From: Salinicola endophyticus
GTDB lineage: Bacteria > Pseudomonadota > Gammaproteobacteria > Pseudomonadales > Halomonadaceae
Direction: 5' to 3'
Length of the DNA stretch: 64,000 nt
Assembly: GCF_040536835.1 (NCBI RefSeq)
Contig: NZ_CP159578.1
Coordinates: 868,001-932,000 of the forward strand
Position 1 is the first letter of the stretch. Each line of letters begins with the position of its first letter. The notes under the pieces were generated by a model. That model did not search any database and had not been told where the DNA came from. It was given only the letters and a program-made list of their open reading frames with translations. Made by a program: the position numbers and the translations under genes. Of this stretch, positions 13,442 through 24,945 are shown piece after piece.

Positions 13442-15214
13442 ATGAACCCTGCCCCGACTGCGCCCCTCGTTTGCCCACTTCAGCGGCTGCTCGATACGCG
13501 CGATCTATGCATGCATTTCCAGCCGATCGTCAGCGTGCCGACCGCCCGGGTGCTGGGCTACGAGGCGCTGGCCCGCGGCCCTCGGGGATCGCCCTACGCG
13601 ACGCCGTTGCCGCTCTTCGATGCCGCCCGCGAGACCGGCCAGCTGGCGCCACTGGAGCGGCTCTGCCGCGAGCGTGCGGTCGAGGGCTGGGTCGCCACCG
13701 GGCTCAGCGAGCTGCTGTTTCTCAATGTCACCCCCGAAGTGCTGATCGATCCGTCGCACATCGGCGGCCAGACCGTGGCGCTGCTGGCGGCCCACGGCCT
13801 GAGCCCGCAGCAGATCGTGATCGAGATCACCGAGCAGTCGCCGGGCATCGACCCGGGGCTGATGGCGGAGGCAGCCCAGCACTACCAGGCGATGGGTTTC
13901 GCCATCGCCCTGGATGACCTCGGCGACGGCTATGCCGGGCTGCGCCTGTGGTCGCAGCTCAACCCCGATTACGTCAAACTCGATCGCCACTTCGTCAGCG
14001 GCCTCGACCGCGACCGGGTCAAGCGCCGTTTCGTGCGTTCGATCGTCGATATCGCCCACAGTCTGGGGAGTCGCGTGGTCGCCGAAGGGGTCGAGCGCGA
14101 GGGCGAGCTGCAGGCGCTCGTGGAGCTGGGGGCCGATTTCTACCAGGGCTGGCTGTTCGCGCGGCCCAGCCCCACGCCGCAGGACCAGCGCGCCCAGCTG
14201 GAAACGCAGCTGGTCGCGCTGGCCGCGGCGCGGCGCCAGAGTGTCGCGGTGACCGAGATCCGCCGCCTCAGCGTGGCGTTGCCGACGCTGAGCATCGGGA
14301 CGAGAGTGGCCGAGGCGGCGGAGTGTTTCAGTCGCCTGCCGAGCGCCAACGCCCTGGCCGTGGTCGACCAGCGTCACCAGCCGCTCGGCCTGCTCGGGCG
14401 TCAGCAGTTGATGACGCTGCTGGGCAAGCGCTACGGTTTCGATCTCCACGGCCGCCAGCCGGTCGAGACGGTGATGCAGCAGCGCGCGCTCTGTGTGGAG
14501 GCGGGAGAGCCGCTGGAGCAGGTCTCGCGCAAGGTGACCGGCCGCGACGAGTCGATGCGCGATGAGGATTTCATCATCACCGACGCCGGCCGCTACCTGG
14601 GCATCGGGCATGTCATCAACCTGCTGCAGCTATTCACCGAGCAGCAGGTTCAGTTGGCGCGTCAGGCCAATCCGCTGACGCAGCTGCCGGGCAACCGGCC
14701 GATCCGCGCCGCCCTCGAGCACTATCAGCGTCAGAACACGCCCTTCGTCGCCTGCTATCTCGATCTCGATCACTTCAAACCGTTCAACGATCGCTTCGGC
14801 TATGCCCTGGGCGACCAGATGATCCTGACCCTGGCGCGGGTACTGAGCGAAGCCCTGGAGCGTGAGGACTTTCTCGGCCATCTCGGCGGTGACGATTTCA
14901 TTCTGCTGCTCGAAAGCCCCGCTGGCCTGCACCTTCGGCTGGCCGCACTGCAGCAGAACTTCGCCGCCGAGAGCCTCAAGCTGCTGCCGGAGACCGAGCG
15001 CCGCGCTGGCGGCTTCGAGGCCAAGGACCGCTTCGACCAGCTGCGCTTCTTCCCCCACACACGGTTGTCCATCACCGCGCTGCGGGTGCCGGTGAATGCT
15101 CGCATCGACAGCTTCGGTGACCTCTGGAGCCGCTTCAAGAGCGCGGCCAAGCGGGCGCCCCACGGGCGTGTGGTGGTCAGCTTGCGCGGCGAGCAGCGCT
15201 ACCCGCAGCGATGA
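13442..15214 (+). CDS. EAL-CBS-GGDEF cyclic-di-GMP signalling protein
   Basis: This 590-residue cytoplasmic protein has an N-terminal EAL phosphodiesterase domain (EAL at 41-43, the Asn of FLNVTPE, EITEQSP, ALDDLGDGYAGL, YVKLDRHF, AEGVERE and YQGWLFARP all intact), a middle CBS pair (about 270-400) and a C-terminal GGDEF domain with GGDDF near residue 482. The EAL side looks catalytically competent. The cyclase motif is GGDDF rather than GGDEF, and the upstream inhibitory RxxD site is absent, so the GGDEF part may be weak or regulatory. CBS domains often bind adenine nucleotides. No membrane segment is seen. Confidence 0.88.
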   Translation: MNPAPTAPLVCPLQRLLDTRDLCMHFQPIVSVPTARVLGYEALARGPRGSPYATPLPLFDAARETGQLAPLERLCRERAVEGWVATGLSELLFLNVTPEVLIDPSHIGGQTVALLAAHGLSPQQIVIEITEQSPGIDPGLMAEAAQHYQAMGFAIALDDLGDGYAGLRLWSQLNPDYVKLDRHFVSGLDRDRVKRRFVRSIVDIAHSLGSRVVAEGVEREGELQALVELGADFYQGWLFARPSPTPQDQRAQLETQLVALAAARRQSVAVTEIRRLSVALPTLSIGTRVAEAAECFSRLPSANALAVVDQRHQPLGLLGRQQLMTLLGKRYGFDLHGRQPVETVMQQRALCVEAGEPLEQVSRKVTGRDESMRDEDFIITDAGRYLGIGHVINLLQLFTEQQVQLARQANPLTQLPGNRPIRAALEHYQRQNTPFVACYLDLDHFKPFNDRFGYALGDQMILTLARVLSEALEREDFLGHLGGDDFILLLESPAGLHLRLAALQQNFAAESLKLLPETERRAGGFEAKDRFDQLRFFPHTRLSITALRVPVNARIDSFGDLWSRFKSAAKRAPHGRVVVSLRGEQRYPQR

Positions 15215-15385
15215 TCCTAGGGTGGCGTTCTTATGCTGCAAATGTCGCCACTGACATATAGTCTTAACAAGAATCCGACCTAATGGTCAGGATGCGCGAG
15301 GCCAGCCAGGCCAAGCGCCAGCCGGGTGTCCAGCAGGGATGGCTGAACGCCGTATTCGCACATGCAACCCGAACAGGAGGGAACC

Positions 15386-15688
15386 ATGGACCTCAAGGAG
15401 CTCACACGCTTTTCCCGCGATCACGACAACTTCGAGATTCGCGTCATCGCCCACGCCGGTAGCCGCTACTACCAGGTGATGGTGGAGCCGGAAGATGGCT
15501 CGACCCAGGTACTGACACGCCGCGGCAAGCCGATGCTGTTCCGCGCGCTCGACGATGTCTACGGGGAACTCAAGCAGGCCGGTATCCACCGTGCCTATCT
15601 CGTTCAGCAGGTCGCCAACGACGAGATCGTCGGCCACGAGCCGCACTACCACGATCCGTTGCTGTCACGCATGCCGCTGGTCTTCTGA
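15386..15688 (+). CDS. DUF6482 family protein
   Basis: A 100-residue soluble protein (MDLKELTRFSRDHDNFEIR) resembling the DUF6482 family of small proteins in Halomonas and Pseudomonas; function unknown. The start was placed at 15386 because an ideal AGGAGGG sits 7 nt upstream, rather than at an earlier in-frame ATG. It stands alone, with 170 bp upstream holding a possible TATAGT -10 element near 15256. The following photolyase gene is convergent. Confidence 0.75.
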   Translation: MDLKELTRFSRDHDNFEIRVIAHAGSRYYQVMVEPEDGSTQVLTRRGKPMLFRALDDVYGELKQAGIHRAYLVQQVANDEIVGHEPHYHDPLLSRMPLVF

Positions 15689-15824
15689 GCGCTTCGCTGA
15701 CCGCTTCTCTGAGCGCTCGCTCGGGCGCTGAACCCGCGCCTCGATCCTAATCAATCCAACGCTTCACACACTCACCGCGGCAAGTCGACGAGGACTTGCC
15801 CGATAGCGGTGGCGTGCGCGCGTA

Positions 15825-17387
15825 TCAGCGGCGCTGATAACCCTCGGCGTGCTCGCCGCGGCCGTAAGGCGGCTCGGTATCCAGACGCTCGAGAAAGGCC
15901 CCCGCCTGCGCCAGGATCGCCTCGCGGCGCGACTGCGCCATCTTGTCCCAGCTGCCATAGATCAGCTTCATGCGCTGATTGCCCTTGAGTCGCTCGCGAT
16001 GGCGCTCCAGGAAGTGCCAGTAGAGGCTGTTGAACGGGCAGGCGTCGCCGCCGGTCACCTGCTTGACGTCGTAACGGCAGTGGCGGCAGTGATCCGACAT
16101 GCGGTCGATGTACTTTCCCGACGCGCAGTAGGGCTTGGAGCCGAGGTAGCCGCCGTCGGCATAGAGGGTCATGCCAAGGGTATTGGGCAGCTCGACCCAT
16201 TCGAAGGCGTCGGCATAGACCGCCAGGTACCAATCGCACAGGGCGGCGGGAGAGACGCCGCACAGCAGGGCGAAATTGCCGGTGACCATCAGCCGCTGGA
16301 TATGGTGCGCGTAGGCGTTGTCGCGGGTCATCTCGATCGCCCGATGCAGGCAGCGCAGATCGGTATCACCGCTCCAGTAGAAAGCTGGCAGACCGCGGCG
16401 GGCGTTGAGCCGATTCTCCTGCTTGTAGCCGGGCATGCGCTGCCAGTAGATGCCGCGCACGTACTCGCGCCAGCCGAGGATCTGGCGGATGAAGCCTTCG
16501 GCGGCGTTGATCGGCGCGTGCCCGTCCTGCCAGGCCGTCTCCACCGCCTCGCACACCTCCTGTGGCGAGAGCAGGCCGATGTTCAGCGCCGCGGCGAGGC
16601 GCGAGTGGTAGAGCAGCGGCTCGCTGTCGCTGATGGCGTCCTGGTAGGTGCCGAAGTCGGCCAGCGCATGCGTGATGAAGTGACGCAGATCACCCAGCGC
16701 CTGGCGCCGAGTCACCGCCCAGTTGAAGCCTTCGAGGGTGCCGAAATGCTCACCGAAGTGCGTCGCTACCAGCTCGGCCACCGCCTGAGTGGTGGCGTCC
16801 ATGCGGTGACGCGGTGGGGTGGGGAAGTCGAGACCCTGGTCGATCGGCGCGCGGTTGTCATGATCGAAGTTCCACTGGCCGCCGGCCGGCTCGTCCGCGT
16901 GCATCAAGAGCCCGGTCTGCTTGCGCATGTGACGGTAGAAATCTTCCATGCGAAAGCGCTTGCGTCCCGCCATCCACTCGCCGAAGGCATCGATCGAACA
17001 GTAGAAGCGGTTGTCCGGGTAGAGCCGCCAGCGGGTGCCGCGGCGCTGGATGCGTTCGAACAGCCGCCACTCGCCGGGATGGGTGACGCGGATCTCGTCG
17101 CAGGCGTAGGCCTCGGCCAGGCGCTCCGCCTCTTCGAGCAGGTCGTGGTGGTTATCGTCATCATCGAGCGCGCTGTAGTGCACCTGATACCCTTTGTCGC
17201 GCAGGGTGTCGGCGAAGTGGCGCATCGCCGATAATAGCATCACGATTTTCTGCGGGTGGTGCGGCACGTACTCGCCCTCGGCGCGGACCTCGCACAGCGC
17301 GATGAGGGCATCGTCCGGCGCTTCGACGAGAACGTCGAGTGTCTCGCTGAGCTGGTCGCCGAGTATCAGGATCAGGGGGCGCGACAT
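15825..17387 (-). CDS. phrB: Cryptochrome/photolyase with Fe-S cluster, (6-4)-photolyase type
   Basis: The 520-residue protein fits the bacterial FeS-BCP / PhrB class, which repairs (6-4) photoproducts with FAD and blue light. It has the N-terminal antenna fold (LILILGDQLS), the FAD-binding helical domain (ILGWREYVRGIYW, TGNFALLCGVSP, LPNTLGMTLYADGGYLGSKPY) and four well-placed Cys residues in KPYCAS, DHCRHCRYD and GDACPFNSLYW for the 4Fe-4S cluster. The start MSRPLILI has GGATAAG upstream; an ATG 12 nt earlier is the alternative. It is divergent from hemH across a short region with a perfect inverted repeat. Confidence 0.88.
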   Translation of the reverse strand: MSRPLILILGDQLSETLDVLVEAPDDALIALCEVRAEGEYVPHHPQKIVMLLSAMRHFADTLRDKGYQVHYSALDDDDNHHDLLEEAERLAEAYACDEIRVTHPGEWRLFERIQRRGTRWRLYPDNRFYCSIDAFGEWMAGRKRFRMEDFYRHMRKQTGLLMHADEPAGGQWNFDHDNRAPIDQGLDFPTPPRHRMDATTQAVAELVATHFGEHFGTLEGFNWAVTRRQALGDLRHFITHALADFGTYQDAISDSEPLLYHSRLAAALNIGLLSPQEVCEAVETAWQDGHAPINAAEGFIRQILGWREYVRGIYWQRMPGYKQENRLNARRGLPAFYWSGDTDLRCLHRAIEMTRDNAYAHHIQRLMVTGNFALLCGVSPAALCDWYLAVYADAFEWVELPNTLGMTLYADGGYLGSKPYCASGKYIDRMSDHCRHCRYDVKQVTGGDACPFNSLYWHFLERHRERLKGNQRMKLIYGSWDKMAQSRREAILAQAGAFLERLDTEPPYGRGEHAEGYQRR

Positions 17388-17400
17388 GATCTTATCCATG

Positions 17401-17430
17401 ACTTATACACATGATGTTCATCGTATAAGT
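17401..17430. promoter_or_regulatory. Perfect inverted repeat between phrB and hemH
   Basis: ACTTATAC (17401-17408) and GTATAAGT (17423-17430) form an 8-bp inverted repeat with a 14-bp spacer in the 113-bp gap between the divergent phrB and hemH genes. It is AT-rich against a GC-rich background. Its size and AT content suit a dimeric regulator such as a MerR/LitR-type light sensor, but the protein is not known. Confidence 0.5.
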
Positions 17431-17500
17431 TAATCGCGGTTAAGCAAGGCGGGAGTGGTAGACTGTCGCCAAGTGATGTATCGGCAGACAAGGAGAGGAT

Positions 17501-18484
17501 ATGGCGGCCCGTTACGGAGTCATGCTGGTCAATCTGGGAACGCCAGCGGCGCCCACGGCCAAGGCGGTGAGAGAGTATCTAGCGGAGTTTCTGGGCGACC
17601 CGCGGGTGATCGACGCGCCGCGCTGGCTGTGGTGGCCGATTCTGCACGGGGTGATTCTGCGCATTCGTCCCCCCAAGGTGGCCAAGGCCTATGCCTCGGT
17701 GTGGCAGGAGGAGGGCTCGCCGCTGCTGGCGATCGGGCGGCGCCAGCAGCGCGCGCTGGCCTCGGCGCTGGCCGAGCGCACCGGCGAGGCGATTCCGGTG
17801 GAGCTGGCGATGACCTACGGTCAGCCGAGCATGGAGCAGGCCGGGCTGGCGCTGCGCGATGCCGGAGTCGACAAGATCCTGGTGCTGCCGCTCTATCCGC
17901 AGTTCTCGCGAACCACTACCGGTGCCGTTTTCCAGCGTCTGGCCAAGGCGCTGGCCCCTTGCCCGCACCTGCCGCAACTGCGCTTCGTCAATCACTACCA
18001 CGACCACCCGGACTATATCGCCGCGCTCGCCGCCAGCGTACGCGAACACTGGGAGACCCTGGGCGATCGCGGGCGCCTGCTGATGTCCTATCACGGCATA
18101 CCCAAACGCTATGTCGACAACGGCGACCCTTACGGTCGCCACTGCCAGCGCACCAGCGCGCTGCTCGCCGAGGCGCTCGAGCTCGAGGAGGGTAGCTGGT
18201 TCCAGAGCTATCAGTCGCGCTTCGGCCGGGAAGAGTGGCTCAAACCCTACACCGACGAGACGCTCAAGCAGTGGGGCGCCGACAAGACCGAGTGTGTCGA
18301 CGTGATCAGCCCGGCGTTCGCCGCCGACTGTCTCGAGACCCTGGAAGAGATCGACGCCGAGAATCGTGAATACTTTCAGGAGGCCGGGGGTGGGCGCTAT
18401 CGCTATATCCCGGCGCTCAACGACCGCCCCGAGCATATCCATCTGCTCAGCCAGCTGGTGGCGGAGAACACGGCTGGCTGGTGA
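17501..18484 (+). CDS. hemH: Ferrochelatase
   Basis: The 327-residue protein inserts Fe2+ into protoporphyrin IX in the last step of haem synthesis. It carries YGVMLVNLGTP at the start, LPLYPQFSRTTTGA, the catalytic His motif SYHGIPKRYVDNGDPY and SPAFAADCLETLEEI with the conserved Glu. An AAGGAGAGG site lies just before the ATG. It is divergent from a photolyase, which is notable because protoporphyrin is photosensitising and both genes are often light-induced. A strong terminator follows. Confidence 0.96.
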   Translation: MAARYGVMLVNLGTPAAPTAKAVREYLAEFLGDPRVIDAPRWLWWPILHGVILRIRPPKVAKAYASVWQEEGSPLLAIGRRQQRALASALAERTGEAIPVELAMTYGQPSMEQAGLALRDAGVDKILVLPLYPQFSRTTTGAVFQRLAKALAPCPHLPQLRFVNHYHDHPDYIAALAASVREHWETLGDRGRLLMSYHGIPKRYVDNGDPYGRHCQRTSALLAEALELEEGSWFQSYQSRFGREEWLKPYTDETLKQWGADKTECVDVISPAFAADCLETLEEIDAENREYFQEAGGGRYRYIPALNDRPEHIHLLSQLVAENTAGW

Positions 18485-18514
18485 GCCTATCTCTGCACTC
18501 ATGATCCAGCGAAG

Positions 18515-18545
18515 AAAGGGGCGCCAAGCGGCGCCCCTTTTGTTC
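18515..18545. terminator. Bidirectional terminator between hemH and mrpG
   Basis: An 11-bp stem AAAGGGGCGCC / GGCGCCCCTTT with an AAGC loop and T-rich 3' flank on the plus strand. The A-rich 5' side makes it usable on the minus strand too, so it can end both hemH and the convergent mrp operon. Confidence 0.88.
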
Positions 18546-18633
18546 TCTTGTTGGCTCTCTCGCCGGGTGTCGCCTTGGGTTTCGGTCGCGTTTCTTCATC
18601 TGCGCGGTCACGGCGACTTTAACAGCCTTGGTG

Positions 18634-19026
18634 TCAGGGCAGCGGCGAGTTGCCCTGGGGCGCTTCTTCCACCGTGTGCTTGGATCGGTCGCTCTCCAGC
18701 TCCTGCGGATTGCCGCGGGTCCGCGGGTCCGGCTTGAGCTTGTGATGCAGCGCGCTCTTGGCCAGCATGTGCGCCGATACCGGCGCGGTGATGAAGGCGA
18801 AAATGGTGATCAGCAGCTCCTGGATCACCGGGCCATTCTCCTGACTGAAGAAGATCAGCGACCCGATCAGGGTACACCCCACCCCTAGGGTGGTGGTCTT
18901 CGATGGCCCGTGCAGGCGCATGTAGAAGTCCTTGAGGTGGGTCAGCCCCAGCGAGCCGATGAAGGCGAAGATCCCGCCGGCGATCAGCATGAAGGCGATC
19001 GCCCCTTCGAGCAGCGTGTCCAGCAT
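18634..19026 (-). CDS. mrpG: Mrp Na+/H+ antiporter subunit G
   Basis: The 130-residue subunit has three membrane spans (FMLIAGGIFAFIGSLGL, TLIGSLIFF, LLITIFAFITAPVSAHMLA) and the MrpG signature LKDFYMRLHGPSKTTTLG. It is part of the hetero-oligomeric Mrp antiporter that exports Na+ in exchange for H+. It is the last gene of the operon, 28 bp after mrpF. A hydrophilic tail of about 30 residues follows the last span. Confidence 0.94.
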   Translation of the reverse strand: MLDTLLEGAIAFMLIAGGIFAFIGSLGLTHLKDFYMRLHGPSKTTTLGVGCTLIGSLIFFSQENGPVIQELLITIFAFITAPVSAHMLAKSALHHKLKPDPRTRGNPQELESDRSKHTVEEAPQGNSPLP

Positions 19027-19054
19027 GATTGGCTCTCCTAGTCGGTGGCGCTGG

Positions 19055-19324
19055 CTATTCGATGATGTCGCCGCGCAGCAGGTACTTGCACACGGCGATG
19101 GTGCTGACGAAGCCGAGCATGGCGATCAGCAGTGCCGCCTCGAAGTAGTCCTTGTTGTTGACCCAGATACCGAACAGCACGATCAGCGCGATCGAGTTCA
19201 TGTACATGGTGTCGACCGCCAGCACTCGGTCCGGCAGGCTGGGGCCGATCACGGCGCGATAGAAGTTGAGCGCGATAGCGGCGCTGAACAGCGCCAGGGC
19301 GATCCACAGCGCGGTAGCGATCAT
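19055..19324 (-). CDS. mrpF: Mrp Na+/H+ antiporter subunit F
   Basis: The 89-residue protein starts MIATALWIALALF and has three membrane spans with the family motif GPSLPDRVLAVDTMYMNSIAL. Its ATG overlaps the mrpE stop by 4 bp (ATGA), fixing the start. It is a small accessory subunit needed for assembly of the Mrp complex. Confidence 0.94.
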   Translation of the reverse strand: MIATALWIALALFSAAIALNFYRAVIGPSLPDRVLAVDTMYMNSIALIVLFGIWVNNKDYFEAALLIAMLGFVSTIAVCKYLLRGDIIE

Positions 19325-19818
19325 GATTCGAAGATCTCCATGAGCGGGCGTTCGTAACGCTGATGAATCTCGGCGATCAGGCCGTCGATGTCGGCGACGT
19401 CGAGGGCGTGGATCAGCAGCGTGCGGTTGTCCAGGCGCAGGTGGGCCGACACGGTGCCCGGGGTCATCGTGATGGTGCTGGCGAGAATGGTGATGGGGAA
19501 GTTCTCGGTCAGCGTCAGCGGGTACTCGACGAACGCCGGGCGCATGCGCCCGCGCGGGTCGAGAATCAGCTTGGAGACCTCGAGGTTGGCCACCACGATG
19601 TCCTTGAGTACCCGGCCCAGGTAGTGCAGCAGCTTGAGCGGGCGCTTGATGCGCGGCTGACGCTCCCAGAACGGGCGGCACAGCAACGGAATCGCCACGG
19701 CCAGCACGCCACCCAGCAGCCACTGGCCGAGGGCCACGCTCTGCTGCAGCAGCAGCCATACCAGCAGCAGCAGCAGCGACAGCACCGGCATCGGTAGCCA
19801 GCGTACGGGAGGAATCAT
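19321..19818 (-). CDS. mrpE: Mrp Na+/H+ antiporter subunit E
   Basis: The 165-residue subunit has an N-terminal hydrophobic pair of helices (LSLLLLLVWLLLQQSVALGQWLLGG region) and a soluble C-terminal part with the motif TITMTPGTVSAHL, typical of MrpE. It overlaps mrpD upstream and mrpF downstream by 4 bp each, so translation is coupled along the operon. Confidence 0.94.
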   Translation of the reverse strand: MIPPVRWLPMPVLSLLLLLVWLLLQQSVALGQWLLGGVLAVAIPLLCRPFWERQPRIKRPLKLLHYLGRVLKDIVVANLEVSKLILDPRGRMRPAFVEYPLTLTENFPITILASTITMTPGTVSAHLRLDNRTLLIHALDVADIDGLIAEIHQRYERPLMEIFES

Positions 19819-21329
19819 GAGTCACCTCCAGAAGTCGGGGCGAGAATCGCCTGGGTATAGGCGCCGGGGTCGAGCAGCTGAGCAGCGCTCGCCTGGGTGA
19901 AGGCGGTGATCGGGCCGGCAAAGATCGCCAGCAGCGGCGAGGCGCCCAGCAGCAGGGCGAGCCCCGCCAGCATGCTCGGCTTGAGCCGCGGCCCTTCGGG
20001 GTCGGGCTTGCCTGCCTTCCAGAAGATGGTGGAGCCGCTGCGGCCCATCGCCACCAGCCCGGCGAGGCTCGACAGCAGCAGCAGCGGCCACAGCCACGGC
20101 TGCTCGCTCGGCTGCGCCGCGTCGAGCAGCAGCGCCTTGCCGATCGCCCCGGACAGCGGTGGCAGGCCGACCACGGTGATCGCCCCGACGAAGTAGGCCA
20201 GCCCCAGCAGCGCCGGCTGGGTGACGCCGCGGCCGGGTACGATACGCGCGCCGGCCTTGCCGCGCTGGTCGGCGATGGCGTCGGCGAGCAGGAACAGGCC
20301 GCCGCTGACCAGAGTGGTATGCAGCATGTAGTAGAGCAGTGCCGAGAGCGAGGCCACGCGGTCCATGCTCACGCCGGCCAGCAGGGTACCCACCGAAATC
20401 AGGATCAGATAGGCGACCTGGGTGCGCAGGTCGCGGGCCGAGAGCACGCCGACCCCGCCCAGCGCGACCGTCGCCAGGGCGAACCACCACAGCCATGGTT
20501 GCACGAAGTTGGCCAGGTCGCCGGCGCTGTCGCCGAAGATCAGGGTGTAGACGCGCAGAATGGCGTAGATCCCCACCTTGGTCATGATCGCGAACAGGGC
20601 TGCCACCGGCGCTGGCGCGCTGGCATAGGCCCGCGGCAGCCAGAAGTAGAGCGGCAGGATCGCCGACTTCAGCCCGAACACCACCAGCAGCAGGAAGGCT
20701 CCGGCCTTGAGCAGCCCCAGGCGCTCGGGGTCGAGCTGGGCGACCCGCTGGCCCATGTCCGCCATGTTGAGCGTGCCGGTGGTGCCGTAGAGCACGCCGA
20801 GCGCGATCAGAAACATCGCCGAACCGGCCAGGTTGAGTGCTACGTAGTGGAAGCCCGCCTGGGTGCGGTCCTTGCCGCCACCGTGCATCAGCAGCGAGTA
20901 GGAGGCGATCAGCAACACTTCGAAGAACACGAACAGGTTGAACATGTCGCCGGTGAGGAAGGCGCCATTGATCCCCATCAGCTGCAGCTGGAACAGCCCA
21001 TGGAAATTGCTGCCTTTCTTGTCGTCGCCGGCGCAGGCGTACGCCAGGCTGCCGAGGGCGAGCACGCTGGTCAGGCACACCATCAGCGCCGAGAGGCGAT
21101 CGAGCATCAGGATGATACCGAACGGCGGCTGCCAGTCGCCCAGGGCGTAGTAGCGGATCTGGCCGTTGCTGCTCTCGACCACCAGGGCGATGCTGATCAC
21201 GACCAGCAGCGCGGTACTCACCAGGCCGATGGTGCGCCGCGGCTGCATGGTGGCGTCGCGCTTGATCAGCATCGCGAGCCCGGTGAACAGCGGCAGCAGG
21301 ATGGGAAGGATGATCAGATGCTGCATCAC
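19815..21329 (-). CDS. mrpD: Mrp Na+/H+ antiporter subunit D
   Basis: The 504-residue protein has about 14 membrane spans and is related to the proton-pumping NuoM/NuoN subunits of complex I. Family motifs include GDMFNLFVFFEVLL, KSAILPLYFWLPRAYASAPAPVAALF (seen around LPLYFWLPRAYA) and a conserved Lys in FGLKSAILP. MrpD forms one of the two large ion-translocating subunits. Coupled with mrpC upstream and mrpE downstream by 4-bp overlaps. Confidence 0.95.
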   Translation of the reverse strand: MMQHLIILPILLPLFTGLAMLIKRDATMQPRRTIGLVSTALLVVISIALVVESSNGQIRYYALGDWQPPFGIILMLDRLSALMVCLTSVLALGSLAYACAGDDKKGSNFHGLFQLQLMGINGAFLTGDMFNLFVFFEVLLIASYSLLMHGGGKDRTQAGFHYVALNLAGSAMFLIALGVLYGTTGTLNMADMGQRVAQLDPERLGLLKAGAFLLLVVFGLKSAILPLYFWLPRAYASAPAPVAALFAIMTKVGIYAILRVYTLIFGDSAGDLANFVQPWLWWFALATVALGGVGVLSARDLRTQVAYLILISVGTLLAGVSMDRVASLSALLYYMLHTTLVSGGLFLLADAIADQRGKAGARIVPGRGVTQPALLGLAYFVGAITVVGLPPLSGAIGKALLLDAAQPSEQPWLWPLLLLSSLAGLVAMGRSGSTIFWKAGKPDPEGPRLKPSMLAGLALLLGASPLLAIFAGPITAFTQASAAQLLDPGAYTQAILAPTSGGDS

Positions 21330-21675
21330 GACTTCTCCTCCCTGGCGTCATCGCCGCGCTGGTCGTTGACCTGATCGCTGCCCTGGTCGCCGCGCACGCG
21401 CATCGCCAGAATCACCGAGAACGCGGTCATGGCGAAGCCGATCACGATGGCGGTGAGCACCAGCGCCTGGGGCAGCGGGTCGGCATAGTGGGTCTTGCCA
21501 TCCTGGATCACCGCGGCGCCGTCGGTGGTGAGGCCGCCGGTGGAGAACAGGAACAGGTTGACCGCGTAGGAGAGCAGCGTCAGCCCCACGACCACGGGGA
21601 AGGTGCGCCCGCGCAGGGCCAGGTAGAGACCGCTGGCCGCCAGAAAGCCGGTTACGGTGGCGTAGAGCGCTTCCA

Positions 21676-21676
<1 letters not shown>
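21326..21676 (-). CDS. mrpC: Mrp Na+/H+ antiporter subunit C
   Basis: The 116-residue subunit, NuoK-like, has three membrane spans with LLSYAVNLFLFSTGG and DPLPQALVLTAIVIGFAMTAF (seen as PLPQALVLTAIVIG), followed by a charged C-terminal tail. The start MEALYATVTG was chosen because its ATG overlaps the end of mrpA and fits the family N-terminus. It overlaps mrpD by 4 bp. Confidence 0.94.
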
Positions 21677-24480
<2,804 letters not shown>

Positions 24481-24768
24481 GAAGTTGTCGCTCTTCTCAA
24501 GGACCCGAACGGACAGCCGACGAGACCAGGTGGCTCGGGCTGACTCTCTGCGTATGTCGAGGGGCCGGTGTGATGGCGCCCGGCGGTCCTAGTGTAGGCG
24601 ATCTCGCCCACTCTCAGGGACTCGTCCACGTCTCAGCGTGCTAGCGCTGGACATCAGGAGATACGCGTTGGTCGGATGAACTGGGCCGCCGGAGCGGCAC
24701 GGTTTCCGCCGATGGATGGCGGCGCTGGCGCACGCACCCCGCCACGGCGTGACGGACAGCGGGCAGGC
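24481..24768. other. mrp upstream region
   Basis: The 288 bases upstream of mrpA hold a possible minus-strand -10 element TACACT near 24589-24594, but no clear -35 box, no operator and no gene. The DNA between here and the small gene ending at 24769 shows only short GC-rich inverted repeats. Confidence 0.35.
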
Positions 24769-24945
24769 TCAGATCAGGCAGGGCGGATCGGTCAGGTAGG
24801 GGCGACGCGCACCACGCGGTGCCAGCATCCACGCCGGGGTGCGGCCTTTCAGGGTGAGCATGCCAGCGTGGGACGACGGAGTCTGGGCACCGATACGGCA
24901 GGTCGCGCATGTCAGCGACAGCTGGCTAGGCATGTGGCCCGGCAT
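24769..24945 (-). CDS. Small ORF of unknown function, CxxC-containing
   Basis: A 58-residue open frame begins MPGHMPSQLSLTCATCRIG and ends TDPPCLI. A very good ribosome-binding site (GAGAGGAGAG) lies 5 to 8 nt before the ATG, and codon use matches the genome. Visible features are a CATC motif, a third Cys near the C-terminus and several Arg/Pro. No transmembrane segment or known family is recognised. It lies between mrpA and a truncated photolyase gene, away from both, so no function can be assigned. Confidence 0.45.
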   Translation of the reverse strand: MPGHMPSQLSLTCATCRIGAQTPSSHAGMLTLKGRTPAWMLAPRGARRPYLTDPPCLI

